From assembly GCA_019722365.1 (NCBI GenBank), contig JADFUC010001132.1:1-64000 (forward strand): a stretch of 64,000 nt of DNA. The letters are read 5' to 3'. Within the stretch, counting starts at the first letter, position 1; each line of letters begins with the position of its first letter. Shown in pieces: positions 44,324 to 57,839 of the stretch. The stretch comes from Lithospermum erythrorhizon (taxonomy: Eukaryota; Streptophyta; Magnoliopsida; Boraginales; Boraginaceae). The translations under genes and the position numbers were made by a program. The notes beneath the pieces are model-generated. The model saw nothing but the letters and a program-made list of their open reading frames with translations, did no database searches and had not been told where the DNA came from.

Positions 44324-46570
44324 CTTTATTTTCAGTTCTTTTTACTTCTCTTTTTCTCAACTACTAGGGTTTTAGGGAGAAAATGTGAGGGGTTTAGGCT
44401 TATTGGGATTATTTCTTGGGGGATGGGTTGAGGACTTGAGGGTAGAGTTGTCAAATCATGCAAATATGAATTTGAGCTAAAAATTATGAAAATAAGCTAT
44501 TTTTGTACTTAATGAAGCTTACTCAAGCATTCTTTACAAATAGGGATTTAAAATAGTAATTTTTCACGCCCATTTTTACACCGTTTGGGTTGTCCTTATA
44601 GCCTTTAGTGAAAACTTGAGACTACATGTTCATGATGTTTTGAGTTATTTTTTTAAATTTTCATTTTTGAATTATCATTATCTTTTTCGCGTTGTCACTG
44701 CTTAAATAGCTTGTTAGGCAATGTCTAAGTTGTCTTTTTAATTCTTTCTACATAAATCGAGTTTTACTATTGAAGTGGATGAAATATTTTTTAATAGAAT
44801 GGTAAACTTGGAATTACATATATATTATATTGGTGGGGTCCTTTTGAAAACAAATTAATAAATTAAAATAAACTCATGCAATCGGCCCAGCGCGCCTGGC
44901 CTTACCCGCCGCGCCCTCATTCCATCCATGCTTTTGGGGTTAATCCTTAGCCCCGTCCACAACATGCTGTCTGAGTTGCTACTCCTCAGTCCTTGACCGG
45001 CTAATTATCCTTCTATTTTTAAGTGTAGTGATTGAGGAAGTTATATTCAGGGTAAAATGATCATTTCACTCTTTAAAAAATATTATTTTAAATGGTTGTA
45101 TTGTATCTTCTGTAACAAATTAGATTTCCTATTTTTCATCCTATACATCATTAAAATATAAAAAATGTAACTTTTGAAGGAGAGAGAAAAAAATGTAGCC
45201 CTAAAGAGATTTAGGGGCCTGCACAGGGAGTTTGATTTTTAATGCTCTGGGAACCTCAGGAAAATTAAAATGGGCCCGAATGTAATATAGGAAATCTAAA
45301 ATGTATTTTCTTTTTAATTATTTTTCATTTTCACATCCTATATTTGCACTCATTAGTAATTTGAGTTTGTTCTTCCAAATTTAACTCTTGAATTTCTAGA
45401 AGCGGCTAGATTTTATATGACCCCAAAGTACAACGAATAGATCAATTAAGAGACCCAACTTCTAAATAGGTTAGTTTGTTCCATAAACTATATTTTAAAG
45501 TTAAATATCCCTTGTACTCAAATTTCAACCTTAAAATTGATGGGATTCAGTTCTTAACAAACATGAAATGGGAATGACATAAATATTATAATTTTGGGCA
45601 TAACTATAAATAAATAAAAAAGAAGGGTATCTTTTAATAATAAAAACTCAAATAAAAACTATCCCTAGGCATGTACAACTTAGCTTCCCTAAAAAGCTAA
45701 AATAGGGGCTAAAATCCTTCCTGAATGAAAAAAATGGTGCTTTGCTCAGCTCACTGGAAATAAATTCTCCCTATAAAAATTTATTCGGTAAGTATCTTTC
45801 TTATTATTTTTTAATAGTGGAAGTGAATAATGAAAATATTAAAAGAGCATTATATAAAATCTGACCCACTAAAAATTAAAGTTTTTAAAAAAAATTTGGA
45901 AAGGCGATGTACATGCTCTAATACCCTATATGTACCCTCTCCCCCGTCACATTTCCGCCCACACATCTCTCCTTTCACCAAATGACCCCAAAACCACTCA
46001 TACAATCAATGATGGGATCTTGGCTTATGAATTTTAGAAACAAAGTAATACTAACTTTGCGAATCAATGGTCATCACGAATTTCAAGATATTACTTAGAT
46101 GACGATAAGCATGTTAAAGGGTGATACGAAATCAAAGAACTTTGGGTACTTGCACATCTCCATGCTTACTTCTTTGATGATATGATAACTAGAGGAAAAT
46201 CTGATATTATTAACATTTTTGTTAAATTTTTATTTTGTATGTTCGCATTCAAATGTATTTCAATATATGGATCAAGTAAGATATTTTTCAAATGTTCAAC
46301 TTACTCGAAGTATTATAATTAGAATATTTTAATATATATGACTTAGCTATTTTAGTTTCGATTACTAGTATAATTTTTCTAAATAATTAATTTTTTATGG
46401 ACATGAATTTAGAGGTTCATCTTGTAACGGAAGACATAAATTAAAGTAAATACAAGTTCATAATAAAATGTTTGAAACAAGTATGGGGAGGATTTCGTCA
46501 TCTTTGGAGAGCCCCGATCATGATACTATGACAGCATATGTTTTCAAAAAGTGTCGGGATTAATTTGGAC
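44324..46570. other. Intergenic region upstream of the FAM136A-like gene
   Basis: It should hold the minus-strand promoter; no clear TATA element was chosen. The C/T-rich leader just above the ATG (TTTACTTCTCTTTTTCTC on the plus strand, 44341-44358) is purine-rich in the transcript. A GC-rich island with GCGCGCCTGGCC stands at 44888. No gene was recognised in 44.4-46.5 kb. Confidence 0.45.
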
Positions 46571-46579
46571 TAGAAATTC

Positions 46580-47342
46580 AATACAAGATTGAGGAGTCAA
46601 AAATATGACATTTGTTATTCAACGTCATCAATCAAATATATAGATGGATGCACAAAGTAACTTGCAATGATAAAACTGGAAATCGTTACTCTAGCGGTCT
46701 CTCTGAGATACTACGAAGGTGTCAGCGGGATATCGCCGATTGATCGTGGGCCCAAAGCTTTCAAACTTAGCCAGCGATCTGGTCGACATGAAGTCGGCTG
46801 GCTGACGGCCTACGTGAAGAGAGGCGAAAGTGTTGATGCTTCAGCCATTTCTGATTCTTTACTTGTTGGACTATGTCCCGGGGCCAGTAACTTGGAGTGT
46901 AGTAGTATTATTACATGTAGTTGTCAACATTTTGAACTTTGGGAGATATTATGTTGTCATATTTTAAAGATATTCATCCATCAAGGTTGTTTAATAATTC
47001 CTTCAAGGTATGCACTACAACCTTGGTGTTTCCAGAGGGAAATAGACAAATTGAATATGATTCACAATAATGTTGGCAGAAAATCTTACTTTTGTTTAGT
47101 GTCCTCCTAGTTCAAAAACAAAATGGCATTCCAAACAAGACAAATAAAAAGAAGGAAAAGAGTTGTGAAAGCAAAATAGGAGATGTCACTATTGTAAAAA
47201 TCTTGAACATAATATCACAATTTATCCTGAAAAGGAAAGCAACGAAGTAGGTGGTCAATCAAATGATTTGAATAAAAGAAGAAAGGTTGATCCAAAGGAC
47301 AATGAATATTTAAATCACAACTTTTCTATAAATTTAGTTTGA
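46580..47342 (+). pseudogene. FAR1/MULE-type remnant with SWIM zinc finger and zinc knuckle
   Basis: Short pieces at 46590-46690 (TFVIQRHQSN, then a stop) look like the region before SWIM. A stretch of about 210 bases (46690-46905) matches nothing in the family and is GC-richer. Then CSCQHFELWEILCCHILKIF reads cleanly: the SWIM pattern CxC...CxH with codons at 46916, 46922, 46952 and 46958. IPSRYALQPW follows, as in FAR1-type proteins ('IP..YIL.RW'). After a stop at 47108, another frame gives RRCHYCKNLEHNITIYPEK and a basic tail ending at 47342, corresponding to the C-terminal zinc knuckle with its third cysteine lost. No catalytic domain is present. It is a fragment of a transposon or of a transposase-derived FAR1-related gene. 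Confidence 0.7.
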
Positions 47343-47356
47343 TTTGTAGAAGCTTT

Positions 47357-47362
<6 letters not shown>

Positions 47363-47437
<75 letters not shown>
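47363..47437. repeat. (AT)n microsatellite, about 37 units
   Basis: An uninterrupted AT dinucleotide run of about 75 bases directly after the FAR1-like fragment. Length in the assembly may not be exact. Confidence 0.95.
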
Positions 47438-47440
<3 letters not shown>

Positions 47441-47739
47441 ATTTCTATATTATTATGCTTTAGAATCTCGTATTTAGTTTTCATGCAATCAAATTAGTCG
47501 ATCTCCTTTATTTAATTACAATTAATTAGTGCAATTTACTTAAAAAGGAATTGCAGACTCCTTAAGGTAAGTTGACTGAAGGTCGTTTGATTTATGTAGG
47601 TTTGGTTATATGAGATAAAAAATTATCAATCGGTAATGAATTGTGATGCGATACATTCATATAAACAATTTGGTTACTATGAATGTAGAGATCGAAAATT
47701 TATTAAAATAATAATTTAATTGATTAACACGAATTAATC

Positions 47740-47905
47740 AAATTAATTAATGATCGAGCTTCTAAAAAATACCACGTGGCTGACTAGGGTTCTCGATTAA
47801 ACCCTAAATCGAAATTGAACCCTTGATCGAATAAGGGTTTCCGGGAATTAAGCCCTTGAAATTAATTGAAGTAAGAAATAAGGGTTTTTACATTAATTAA
47901 CATGT
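47740..47905 (+). repeat. Dispersed direct repeat, copy 1 (about 165 bp)
   Basis: Shares TTAATTAATG.TCGAG, CACGTGG, TTCTCGATTAAACC, GATCGAATAAGGGTT, GGAATTAAGC and TTAATTGAAGTAA in the same order with 61295-61460. The copies flank the 48-61 kb block in direct orientation, so they could be parts of an LTR pair, but sequence outside the core does not match. Confidence 0.65.
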
Positions 47906-48699
47906 TTTAAACTTCGAAATAGGTTTCAAATAGTCGACTAGTATCCGATTAAAAGAATTAGGGGTTCAAAAATCCTGATTTTATTGATTAAAATCGGCTA
48001 TAGGGCATGAAATGAACATTCCGGAAGCCACATGACTCAAAATAAAGATTCTAGATAGAATGGAGTTTAAAACGAAGAATCCAGGAAGTTTGGGGTTAGA
48101 ATTAAAAGCTCTGAAAGTCCAAGGACTTAAAATAGGTGCCTATTTTAGGTGTCTTGGTGACCCAGATTCGAACTTTTTTGATCAGCGATTCAAATCTTAT
48201 ACTCGAGAGAAATAAAAGGTTAAGATCGTAATCCCCTTGAAAACAAACCAACCAATCAAAAGCGAACATTCATGGCCTGGAGGCCTATATAAACCCCTCT
48301 TATTTTCGAAAAATAGGATATCCCAAAAACATCGGAAAGCGATTCGAGGAAAACACGCGAGAAAATAGAGAAAACACAAAGTTACAAAATTTAAATTACT
48401 AGCATTAAAAAAACACCGTATGATGGTACAGGAAAACACACCAATGCGACCCGCAGGCAGAAGCGCCTAAAGGTGGAATTGCTGCGCCTGAGGCAGAGTA
48501 ATTCTTAACCCGAGTTTGAAGCCAATCGTGAAATCTAATGTATATTATTTCTCGAAGCGCCCGAATATTCGGGATTAGGTAAAACACGATTGGCCCAAAA
48601 TCTTGAATGAATGCGATAGAACTAAAGTGAGTAATCATGAGTTCCAAATATATATGAATAAAATTTGGAAGGTTATTTCTACATAGCTAGATCTTAGGC
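47906..48699. other. AT-rich region before the GC-richer block
   Basis: Possible LTR-type sequence following the dispersed direct repeat; short minus-strand open stretches (48439-48197, 48647-48405) have no known motif. Confidence 0.4.
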
Positions 48700-51600
48700 G
48701 GGAAACAACTAATAAGGCATGTTTAGTTGATCGTTATCATCAGCCAAGGTTGGAGCGATCGCTTACGTGCGATGATCACTTTTCTGATAACATTCTTAGG
48801 CCGTTGCTTGTAGTATAAGCGAAGCGATGTTGCTTAATGACTTTGCTTACCTCGAGCTTCATATAAGCTTGGCTGAGTCATATCCCAAACAAAAGTCCCG
48901 CTGAGCTAGTTACTCTACAATCCCGCTTTAAGTCCATTCTGAAGGTGAAGTCAGTAAATCGGCGTCGAAACCTACTCTGCGTATGCTTGCGATAAGTCAT
49001 CAATCTAAAGTAGACCGGAGAATCGAAATCAGCACCCCAAAGATCAAGTCGACCACGGCCAACACGGGGAATCTGTTGCTAAAGAACCGGGCATGCCATA
49101 TCGAGTCGGACGATGCCGATGAAGTGAAGACCCGGGGACCGCGTATCCGGCCTAAGTAATAAGAGAATATATCCAACTCGAAATCAGCTCGGTCAGCCAG
49201 AACTCGCGCATATCGATTTAAGCCGAACAAGCAAGCCCGGACGTCTGCTTGGAATTGTCGACAAGCGCTTAGGTACTGAAGTTTGAATGATCGATCTACT
49301 TGATTTGATAAAACACAGCCTGCTTGAGAATTTTCCCCTACGGTGGGTTTGTTTGTACCCCGCACATAAATAATAAAAATTATTCTTTGCATTTCTGGGT
49401 TTTGTGGCCTTGATAGGACTATCAACTACCCGCCGTCACTTATTGACAACGAGATATCTATCGAGAATCGCTCGAGATCTCCTTGGTAGCGATATTACCG
49501 GGGAGCCACAGAAGAAGATAAATTCATGACATGATAGAGCCCAGGCGCATTCACACTTTTGGTATGCACTTGTCACTGTGTAAAACATATGGTAAGGACT
49601 TGACGAGCGAGCATCGAGGGACTCAAAAGCTGTCAGTTATACCCGGTCGCATTTAGGGATGCGTAATCAAAGTGCAGGTCATTACTTGATTCTGCCGGAC
49701 TTCCTTTTGACAATGATGGCATCATGTCTGCGGAAGAACAAATAGCTCTGGCTAACTTGAAGGGGATGGTAAAGCTTGTGAAACCTTATCTGACAACAAG
49801 ATGACTCTGTCGTTCAAATATTATGAAAGATAGGTGATCAAAGAGCATAGAGCAAGAGGCGTGAAGTTACTTTGAAGAGGAGGTAGAGGCGCCAGCGTCT
49901 AAAATGGGAGATGGGCGATTCCGTATCTCACCGAGAGCCACCGAGTTAAATCACATGGATCGATGAAGAACCTGATATAAGCTCACATCATTCCGGTAGA
50001 TGAATGATTCACATAGCGCGCGAGTTGAAGAATGCATGCACCGAGCGATAGAAGATCCGCAGACTTGGAGGCACCTTAAGCATACCTATGTTAAGCCATC
50101 TGCTCCCCTTTGTCAGGCCATTTGAAGATGCCCAAATACATCAGTACCCCGAGTTGCTGCCGATGGAACTAGAAACCCCCAGAAATAACATATGATGTCT
50201 GATAATCTTTGGAATTTGGATGGGGTAAGGAAATGGTCAAGGATTCATTCGCTCCTCAAAGAATGCGTTAGATTAGTATACTGACTTGGAGCCTCCTGTA
50301 GATAGAATTTGGACTCAGTTGGAAAGGAATTCTAAACCCATTGCTTGAGTACCAAGAGGCTGTCCGGTATCTTGGAATTGGCTATTTGGCAAGCAAAAAA
50401 AAAAAAAAGAAAAAGAGCCGATCACTTGAGACTTCATCCATACGAGATAGAGAACTACAGGCTTAAAATCACGGGGATAGACTCTATGGTATTCGACTAT
50501 CCCGACATGTGCATCGAGGGTAATAGATTTGGGACTTGTAATGCGTCGTACGAGGAATACTTCCGAGCGTTCGACGGCCCGGCGACAAGGGCACACAACG
50601 TAGGCTTCGATTATTCTTTGCAAACAAAGGGCAAATGCCTACTACTCCTGCCCGGAGTTCTTACTCGCGAAGGTCGAGTATGATCCAAGGAGGCCGAGAA
50701 AGAAACCTCTAGCTGAGAAGAAAGAAGAACACGATGTGACTTCTAAAACAACAAAGTTCGCCTTCAAAACTAAGAAAGGGGTGAGAAGCGAGGCTCGACC
50801 CCATGGAAAGAAAGAAACGTCTTACACTTTCAAGGGAGACGAGAAGGATTATCCACTTCTTTGATTCCAGAAGCGTCCTTTGCGATGTTCGGCCAATTCT
50901 TTGAGGCTTCATGGGAACTCCCGAGTGAAGGGCAGAAGAGCAAGTGATCCAGAGGAAACACGAACTGACTTTGCAAGTATCATAGGATACTAAGGCATCG
51001 ATTGAAAAGTACTTCATATTTAAGGCGGTGATGGACACTTTTGCAAGAAAGAGTAATAACCGGGGGAAGAAGACAAGGTGCCTTGATGCATGTCGTCGCC
51101 GCTTGTCGTCGACCTCCGCGAGGGGTCAGGAGTGCTGTCACTTTTGGGAGAGTAAGCTCATCAATGGGAGAAAGCATGGTGCGATTACCCGGACAACAAT
51201 GGCGGTATGAAGCATAATAAGTAGCATGTGTTTGAAGTCGCGGGGAACTTCGACTTCTGATAGAGGCATTAAGGATAGTTACACAGTAGCCTCGGGAACT
51301 TTTGCCGTCATATTCGGCTGATGAAGACACGCCACGGGGAAGATGGAACTCGTAAGGAAATTACTCTATGTGTCGGGATCACGTATGCCAAAATTTGGAT
51401 AAGCAAAATCTTGGTAGATGGAGGATCAACTATGAACATCCCTTTGGCTACAGACATTGAAAGCTGCTAAATCTCCACCGAGACTTGTGATCCCGCGTAT
51501 TGATCGAGGTTTTAACTTGAGGGTGGGGAGCCCGAGCGGCTCGGAAAAGTAAGTCTACACTTGGTGATAGGGGAATTGGAGACCAATCACAGTTTCACGT

Positions 51601-52700
51601 AATAGATACCGAATTCGTACAATGTATGCTTTACTAGGAAGACGGATCTGGCGGCAGCATCCACTTTTTTATACTCGCGGTGTTTGAAGTATTGCGAATC
51701 GCGATTAGACCCGAGCGGTTAAAGGCGGATGAAAATCCATTCATGGTTGTGAATGCCACTTTGCGATACCCAAATATTACAAGAAGAAGAACCAAAACCA
51801 ATGCGAGGGGAAGGGGTCGAGGCTGAAGCCTCAGCGTCTCGATGTCCGGCCACCTCGGCCTTAGAAAGTAGAGAGGATATAGTTGGAAATTACTTAAAGG
51901 CTTGAGACTACTCTCGCTTTTAACTAGAAAAGGTGGCAAGCGTCGCCCCAACAAAGGTTTTGTAGTACCTCAGGGCCCACGTAGAGGCATTGTCACCGTG
52001 GGTCGAAGCTTATGATCTTACGTAGAGGCGAGGCTACGATCCCATTTAAGGAGCAAAAGTATAGGGGCCGAGTTACCTGCAGGGGCAGTTGGCGCCGAGA
52101 GAGATGCATGGGTTGAATGGCGCTGAAGATGATAAGGCAAAAGGAAGGTGGTCAGAGACAGCGGCGGGGTTGGGGTACACGTCAAAAGCGACCACAGCGT
52201 ATGCTTAATGAGACAATGCCCGTCGTGCCAGGAGGTGGAAGAAGAAGTCACACTACAAATCGGAATACTTGAGAAAAGGCGGCTCAGTATTCCTCGAGAC
52301 TAGGGCAATCTTAACCCAAAGAAAACTAAGAAAGTCGATGCTTCTAAGATTGGGGAAAATGTAACTCAAAATCCGTCTTGACGGACTTGGAAGACCAACC
52401 TCGAGACCTATCACAAGGCAGTTGGGGAAGAGGAGAGCTACACTGCGTGTCTTGCTTATAGAAGAGCAGGATAGCGTACGGCGCACTTTGTTGAACAAAT
52501 GCGAGAGACCCTCATCCACAGGAAGTAATGAAAGAAAAGTTCTGTCCACCTTTCCCCGTACATATCGGTGAAGGCAGCAGGCTTGGTGAATGAATTTAAA
52601 GGCGTGCGGCTCTAAGCATTGAGTATTCTCTTAAGAAATATAGAGGTGGAGTCGATGCTATGTTCATGAATATACCATAGCTAGAGAATACTTTCGAGGT
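48700..52700 (+). mobile_element. Decayed Ty3/gypsy-like element with aspartic protease motif
   Basis: GC-richer than its surroundings. At 51390-51440 the plus strand reads AKIWISKILVDGGSTMNI, the plant gypsy (Tat/Ogre/Athila-type) protease wording 'ILVDGGSALNI', where D is the catalytic aspartate. After frame breaks, RGFN, LVIGELETNHSFHVIDT (51555-51610), then QCMLY and, near 51730, ENPF can be placed on the same family's protease-to-RT region. Upstream, 50345-50683 is open for 112 codons (YEIENYRLKITGIDSMVFDY) without a recognised domain and may be gag. The strand follows the protease. The limits given are only those of the visible compositional block and motif. Confidence 0.5.
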
Positions 52701-55700
52701 ACAATCGACCAAAGCGGCATCCTAAGAGCGAATTCTCTTAAGACATTGTGGAACGATTGTTGTCTCAAAGAAAGATGCCTAAATATATGTAAAATTGACA
52801 ACCCGCTATCTTTAGCAAGAAACAAATTGACCGGTTGGGGAGTTCAGAAGCTGGAGCCTTAAAGAGACTACGACATCGAGGAAAGGATAAGGCCTTGCGT
52901 CTTTGTTGGAACCCGAGAGTTTCCCGTACTCAAATAAACACCCTTTCGAATATCCTCACGAGCAGGATAAAGCGCCCACGGCTACGCTCAGCAGTCACGA
53001 GGCTTAAACTACCCCAGCTCTCGAGCGTGAGTATAAGCATTCACTCCCGTATCGGGAAGACGAGGAATCATCCAACCTCTTGAGCATGAATCTAGACTGT
53101 CCAAGCCGTCCTTGATATAAGGTTAAAGATCAAACCCCTTTTGAACTACGTTTGTTTTGATCCTCGAGGCGTCTCCGCAAAGTGCGTAGCGAAACGTCAC
53201 GTATCAGCGCTAACCGTAATCTAAAGCGACATACATGTTTGTCTAGAGTTGAACCAAATTAGAAACCAACCACCTGGCGATAAAAGAAAGAAAGAAGCAA
53301 CAAAAATCAATTGCAAAGAAAATATAGCCATTAAGTGGAATAAACCATGAAAGAAAGAGATCTGGTATATCAAATTTAAAGAAAGCGAAACAAAAAAAAA
53401 GATAATTTAAAGTCAGTACACTCTGATAGTCTGAGGCCCTAGTCACAGAAGCTTACAAATCTCTGATCAAATGTCTGAATGTTTGGCTCGGCTACTCTTT
53501 TCCTACGAAGTATGAACTTCTTTGAGAAGTATTATTTGCCTGAGATCAGGCGAGGTAACCAGGGCCTTCATTTCTTGAGCTCGAGCATTCTGAAGTCTCG
53601 GCATGCCTGAGCTCGGCTAACTTACTTGCTCGGCTCCTCCGCGCTTCGAATCTCGCATTGCTTTTCTCAAAAGCTCCTCCGTCTTCCCCGGAATCTCAAA
53701 AGCTAATCCTCGGAAGAAGCCATCGGGAGGACAAGTTTACGTGAGGCCTCGAAGTGCTATCTTGGGGAAGCTTGATTTGTCAGCGATGCTCTGTTCTCTT
53801 CCTTTTGGAAGAAGCCACGGAAGCTTGTCATGAAGATCGGGAAAGCTCCCGAGCCATATGTGACAAATTGGAAGGTGCTTTCATGATACGCCTTTCCTTC
53901 AATATAAATACCGGTGACTTACTCCTCGAGTAGAGGTACACCTCAGGACTAGATGGAAGGCCTTGTTTCCGTCACGAAAAGGCCACCTTCGCCTCTGGTA
54001 AGAGTAAATGTAGGAAGAACGGTGGAACGTGATTCAACCCGCGCCATGATAAAACATCTTTCGGGAGATTCCCGATTGTCGATAAGCTCGTTATGCTCGC
54101 ACTCATTTGAGGCGAAGAGACCTCCTTCTGTGAAATTCAAAGAAAAAAAAGATGGATGTCAAAAGGAAAAGAAAAGATAAGCCTTAGCATGGAGGATAAA
54201 GACCATAAAGAAATACGTGGTACAGCCAGCGTTATCGAGAATCACTAAAGGTGTAGAGCTAGCAACCGGAGCCCTTTCAGGAGAATGACGAACCAAAGGG
54301 ATCACTTTGGAACTACGAGATGAAGAAGTCTCCTTTAGAGTCCGCTTACACGGCATGTTTGGATCCTATCTTCCTCTGATCTTTATCTAAGGAAGAACAC
54401 TGCTTGGAAGAGCCAGGATGACTTGAAAACCAAAGGAGAAGAGTACATACCCGTAGGGAGACCTTTCCATTAGCCATTCTTTTTAGGCGAACAATAGGAA
54501 TGTTTAGATGAAAATAAGCTTGATTAACCCAATCTTATAGGTATGGGAGAGTTATTAGAGGTGGTGTCACAGGAAACATATTTGTTTGTAAATCTTTCTG
54601 AGATAAGACACATAGCGCGAGAATTTAAGACCAGCCAAGTAAGTCCGTAAATCTTTTAAGATAATGTTGTTGAGGCACAGTATAGCAGTGTAACTTATTT
54701 ATCTAGAAAAGTAAGGGTTATGGGCTCATTATGAACTTTGAACCACTTTATAGCGCACTGCAGTAGAGATGTTGATAAAGAGAATGCTTTCGATCAATCT
54801 TTGTATATTTCCGGCTTTGTCATAATAAAAAGTAAGGCTCCCTCCGTCCAGGCGGGCGCTTTCGAGTCACACAGCACAAATGAAATTACCCCGAGCAAGC
54901 ATCGTTAAGGGAATACACTCACTTGCTTTTGCCATGAATATACCGCCTCAGAAGGACCGTCGGCTTGTTGGTAGCCGTATTGCCAGGCATGAAATAAGCT
55001 CCCGTCAGCCAAAGAGGTAGTGGCGGGGAAAGCATTCTTGGGCGACGAGAAGGGTTATCGGCGATATACGGGGAACTGACTCATGTAAATACAAGCAAGA
55101 ACCGGGGCAAGGCTAACCTAGAATCCACCAACACGTCATCACCCAGCCATCTTGAACAATGGCGAATGAAACCCAAAGGCTCGGCAGGAGAAGAACAAAT
55201 ACATAACCAGCAAGATAGGAGAAAGGCTGCATGCGTCGACATTAATAACCTCGAGATGTCGGCGATATCTATCGAGGAGTCGATATAGCGATCTTTGAAG
55301 GAGTAGTTGGTGCGGCATTGAACTAAGCGGATGGAGGAGAACATGCTTAGTAGTACTCCGGTCGGCCGCTTTGTGACCGGCGTAGGTACAAAGCGGGCAG
55401 AGTTCGAGGAAGCCTATCCATGCGAATCTGGAGACACGGTGCCATCGGGGAGAGTGAGGAGCGAAAGCGGTGGTAAGCCAAGAGCTTGAGAACCTCTCTG
55501 AACCGAGGAAGCGAACATCATCGGAGTCGGAGACAAACACTCGGCCAGTGGGGAACGACCGTCAAATCATGGCGATCCGCAGGGAAGACCCCAAGCTCAG
55601 CCAAGTCCCAAAAGATATAGACAACTCTCGTGAGAATAATAAGATTATTAGTAGACGGACACCGGCTCGCAAAATGCCTTAAAAAAGCATCGGAACCGTC

Positions 55701-57600
55701 ATAAACACAAAGAGAGGCCACCATTACGTCGGACAATAGAGGCACCGTCGAGAATGCCACGCATTGGTGAGTGTCTTACATCCATCTGACAGCACGGGGA
55801 TATACTCGAAATTACGTGGATGCTCAAAGAACCTTTTCGAATTGCATGGCGCCTAGAGGATATGTATTGCTCGAAGCGGAAACAATATGGAGGTCGAGGA
55901 ATCTTGATTTGGTGCCTGAATAAATGGCATTCTTGGACATAAGTCAGCTGTGACCCTCTACAGCCAGGGAATCGAGAATCATTTGGCGGCTTGGCATTTG
56001 TATAGCAAGTATAAACTATCAAAGTAACTTTATCCTCCATAAGCAACGTGGAGAACTCGCTACAGAAATGGTCTCAAAAGTAACCATGGGTATGAGACAA
56101 AGCAATAAGAGGAGGCAAAGATACGATGGCGTCGCACAAGAAAACCGGGGAGAAAAGCATAGAAGCACGAACGAAGTCAAGGTAAATCGAGTTATGAGGC
56201 AGCGATGCTTGATAAATGCATTTTAGAAAGATGAGTACTAACCCCAAAGACTCGTGATAAAGGGGTTCCGCCGCTTCTCCATGAGGAAGTATCAGCGTCA
56301 TAGCAATTGCTTGAGTAGGGGAAGAGCGATCGTCTCATTTCACGAGTTACTCATATTATCAATCAAATCAAGAAAAGGCTAAAATTGAGCAAATCCAAGA
56401 AAGAAGGTTGGAAGAAATAAGTAGGGGAGCGTTCCACTTTTCTTCTTGAGATCACACCGAAAGCAAAGAATTTGCTACGACGGAGAAAACCAAAAAACAA
56501 GGCAATTCAAGAAGCGAAGTGGTCAAAGAGGATAAAAAACGTTCACGCGCTAATACCACTAAAACTTCGTGGTGCCGAGGACCAGAGTGTGGAGCCTAAT
56601 GGTGTATGTTATGTAACCTATCTGACTATCGCTCAAAGCCCGAAACCGAAGCATAGCTACTTGATAATTGATAGCTGAGTTGGCGTGCTTAATATCACGT
56701 AATAAATGCAGGGTTTGCAAAGTAGAAAAAGAAAAATAATGAAACAACTTCGAACACCTCGAGAGGGTATGGGTAGGTTACGTAACCCAATTCATACGAG
56801 ACTCACATCATCAAAGCTTGGCTGAAAAGAAAGCGCAGAAATAAAGGGAAGGGGGTACATCGAACTACAAAAAGTCGAAACTTGAAAGGAGCGTATCACC
56901 GAATTCGAGGAAAGGCGCTTGAGGAGCGTCTTACACGCTTCAAGCAGCGCCTCGCTTGATAGAGATTAGTGGGCATATAAATAACTCGAAAAAAACATGC
57001 TGCTTGAGAAGATACAAGTAGTGAAAGGTGGTAGATTTTGTGAAACCAAAAAGCGGATTTTTGCAAACTTATTTCTCTTATTAGAACACAGTAAAACTTA
57101 GTCATGGTTCAAAACATCAAGGTAAGAATAGAAAAAGCTACATCTGCGATTGGTGAAAGCATCGAATTATCAAAGCGAGTCCATTATGGTAGACTAAACA
57201 GCCCAGAGTTTTTCTCACGTATTATCATGATCATCAAATAAATTGGAAAGATTCGATTTTTTATGGGTGAATCGAGAGAGGGAATTAGCGTCACCTTAGT
57301 GCATGGATATTGTATAATGAAGATCTGCTTGATTGAGCGTGAAGATCGAGAAAAAGTATAAAGATGCTTACTTTATGCGAAATCTTCAAGCTTCTTCAAA
57401 AAAATTAAAACTTTGTGATTTTTCAACTTAGCCGAAGCTTTAAAACATGAAAAAAGGAGTTAACATGATTACGTTATCATGGGATATCAAAAATATATAT
57501 ACAAGAAGATAAGACAAGAGAAAAAAGCAAAACAAATCTCCTCGCGCCGGAGATCAGCGCGTGGATGGGGGAGAAGATAACGAGGAATTTGATGCTTGGG
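52700..57600. other. GC-richer, heavily broken region without recognised genes
   Basis: Many open stretches of 60-133 codons occur on both strands (for example 55540-55139 minus, 56046-55699 minus, 52835-53083 plus). None shows a readable family motif, and they overlap one another on opposite strands. The block probably continues the retroelement at 48.7 kb, since RT and integrase would be expected here. No FxDD or HHCC-type motif could be found in any frame. Confidence 0.4.
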
Positions 57601-57839
57601 TCATCCTCGTGCTTAAATAAGCAAAGCCTAGTGAACATGAAGCCACAAAGCCGTTGCTTGAGGCTTGTTGGACAAGTAAAGGTCCATGTTTGAAAATTTG
57701 AGACAACCGAACATCTCCGCCCTTGAGTGGATTGAAATTACAAAAAATTATATAGCAAGGATAGCCGAAAATTTTTCACGAGAAAATTTATCGAATATTT
57801 CTCGGTGAAAGATTAAATAAACCGATGCGGATCGAGGAA

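Noticed and set aside
49000..49425. 141-codon minus-strand open stretch
   Set aside because: No recognisable motif, and it lies antisense to the presumed plus-strand gypsy element. Length alone is not enough in a GC-richer block.
55139..55540. 133-codon minus-strand open stretch
   Set aside because: No domain, no splice context, overlaps other open stretches in a broken retroelement-like tract.
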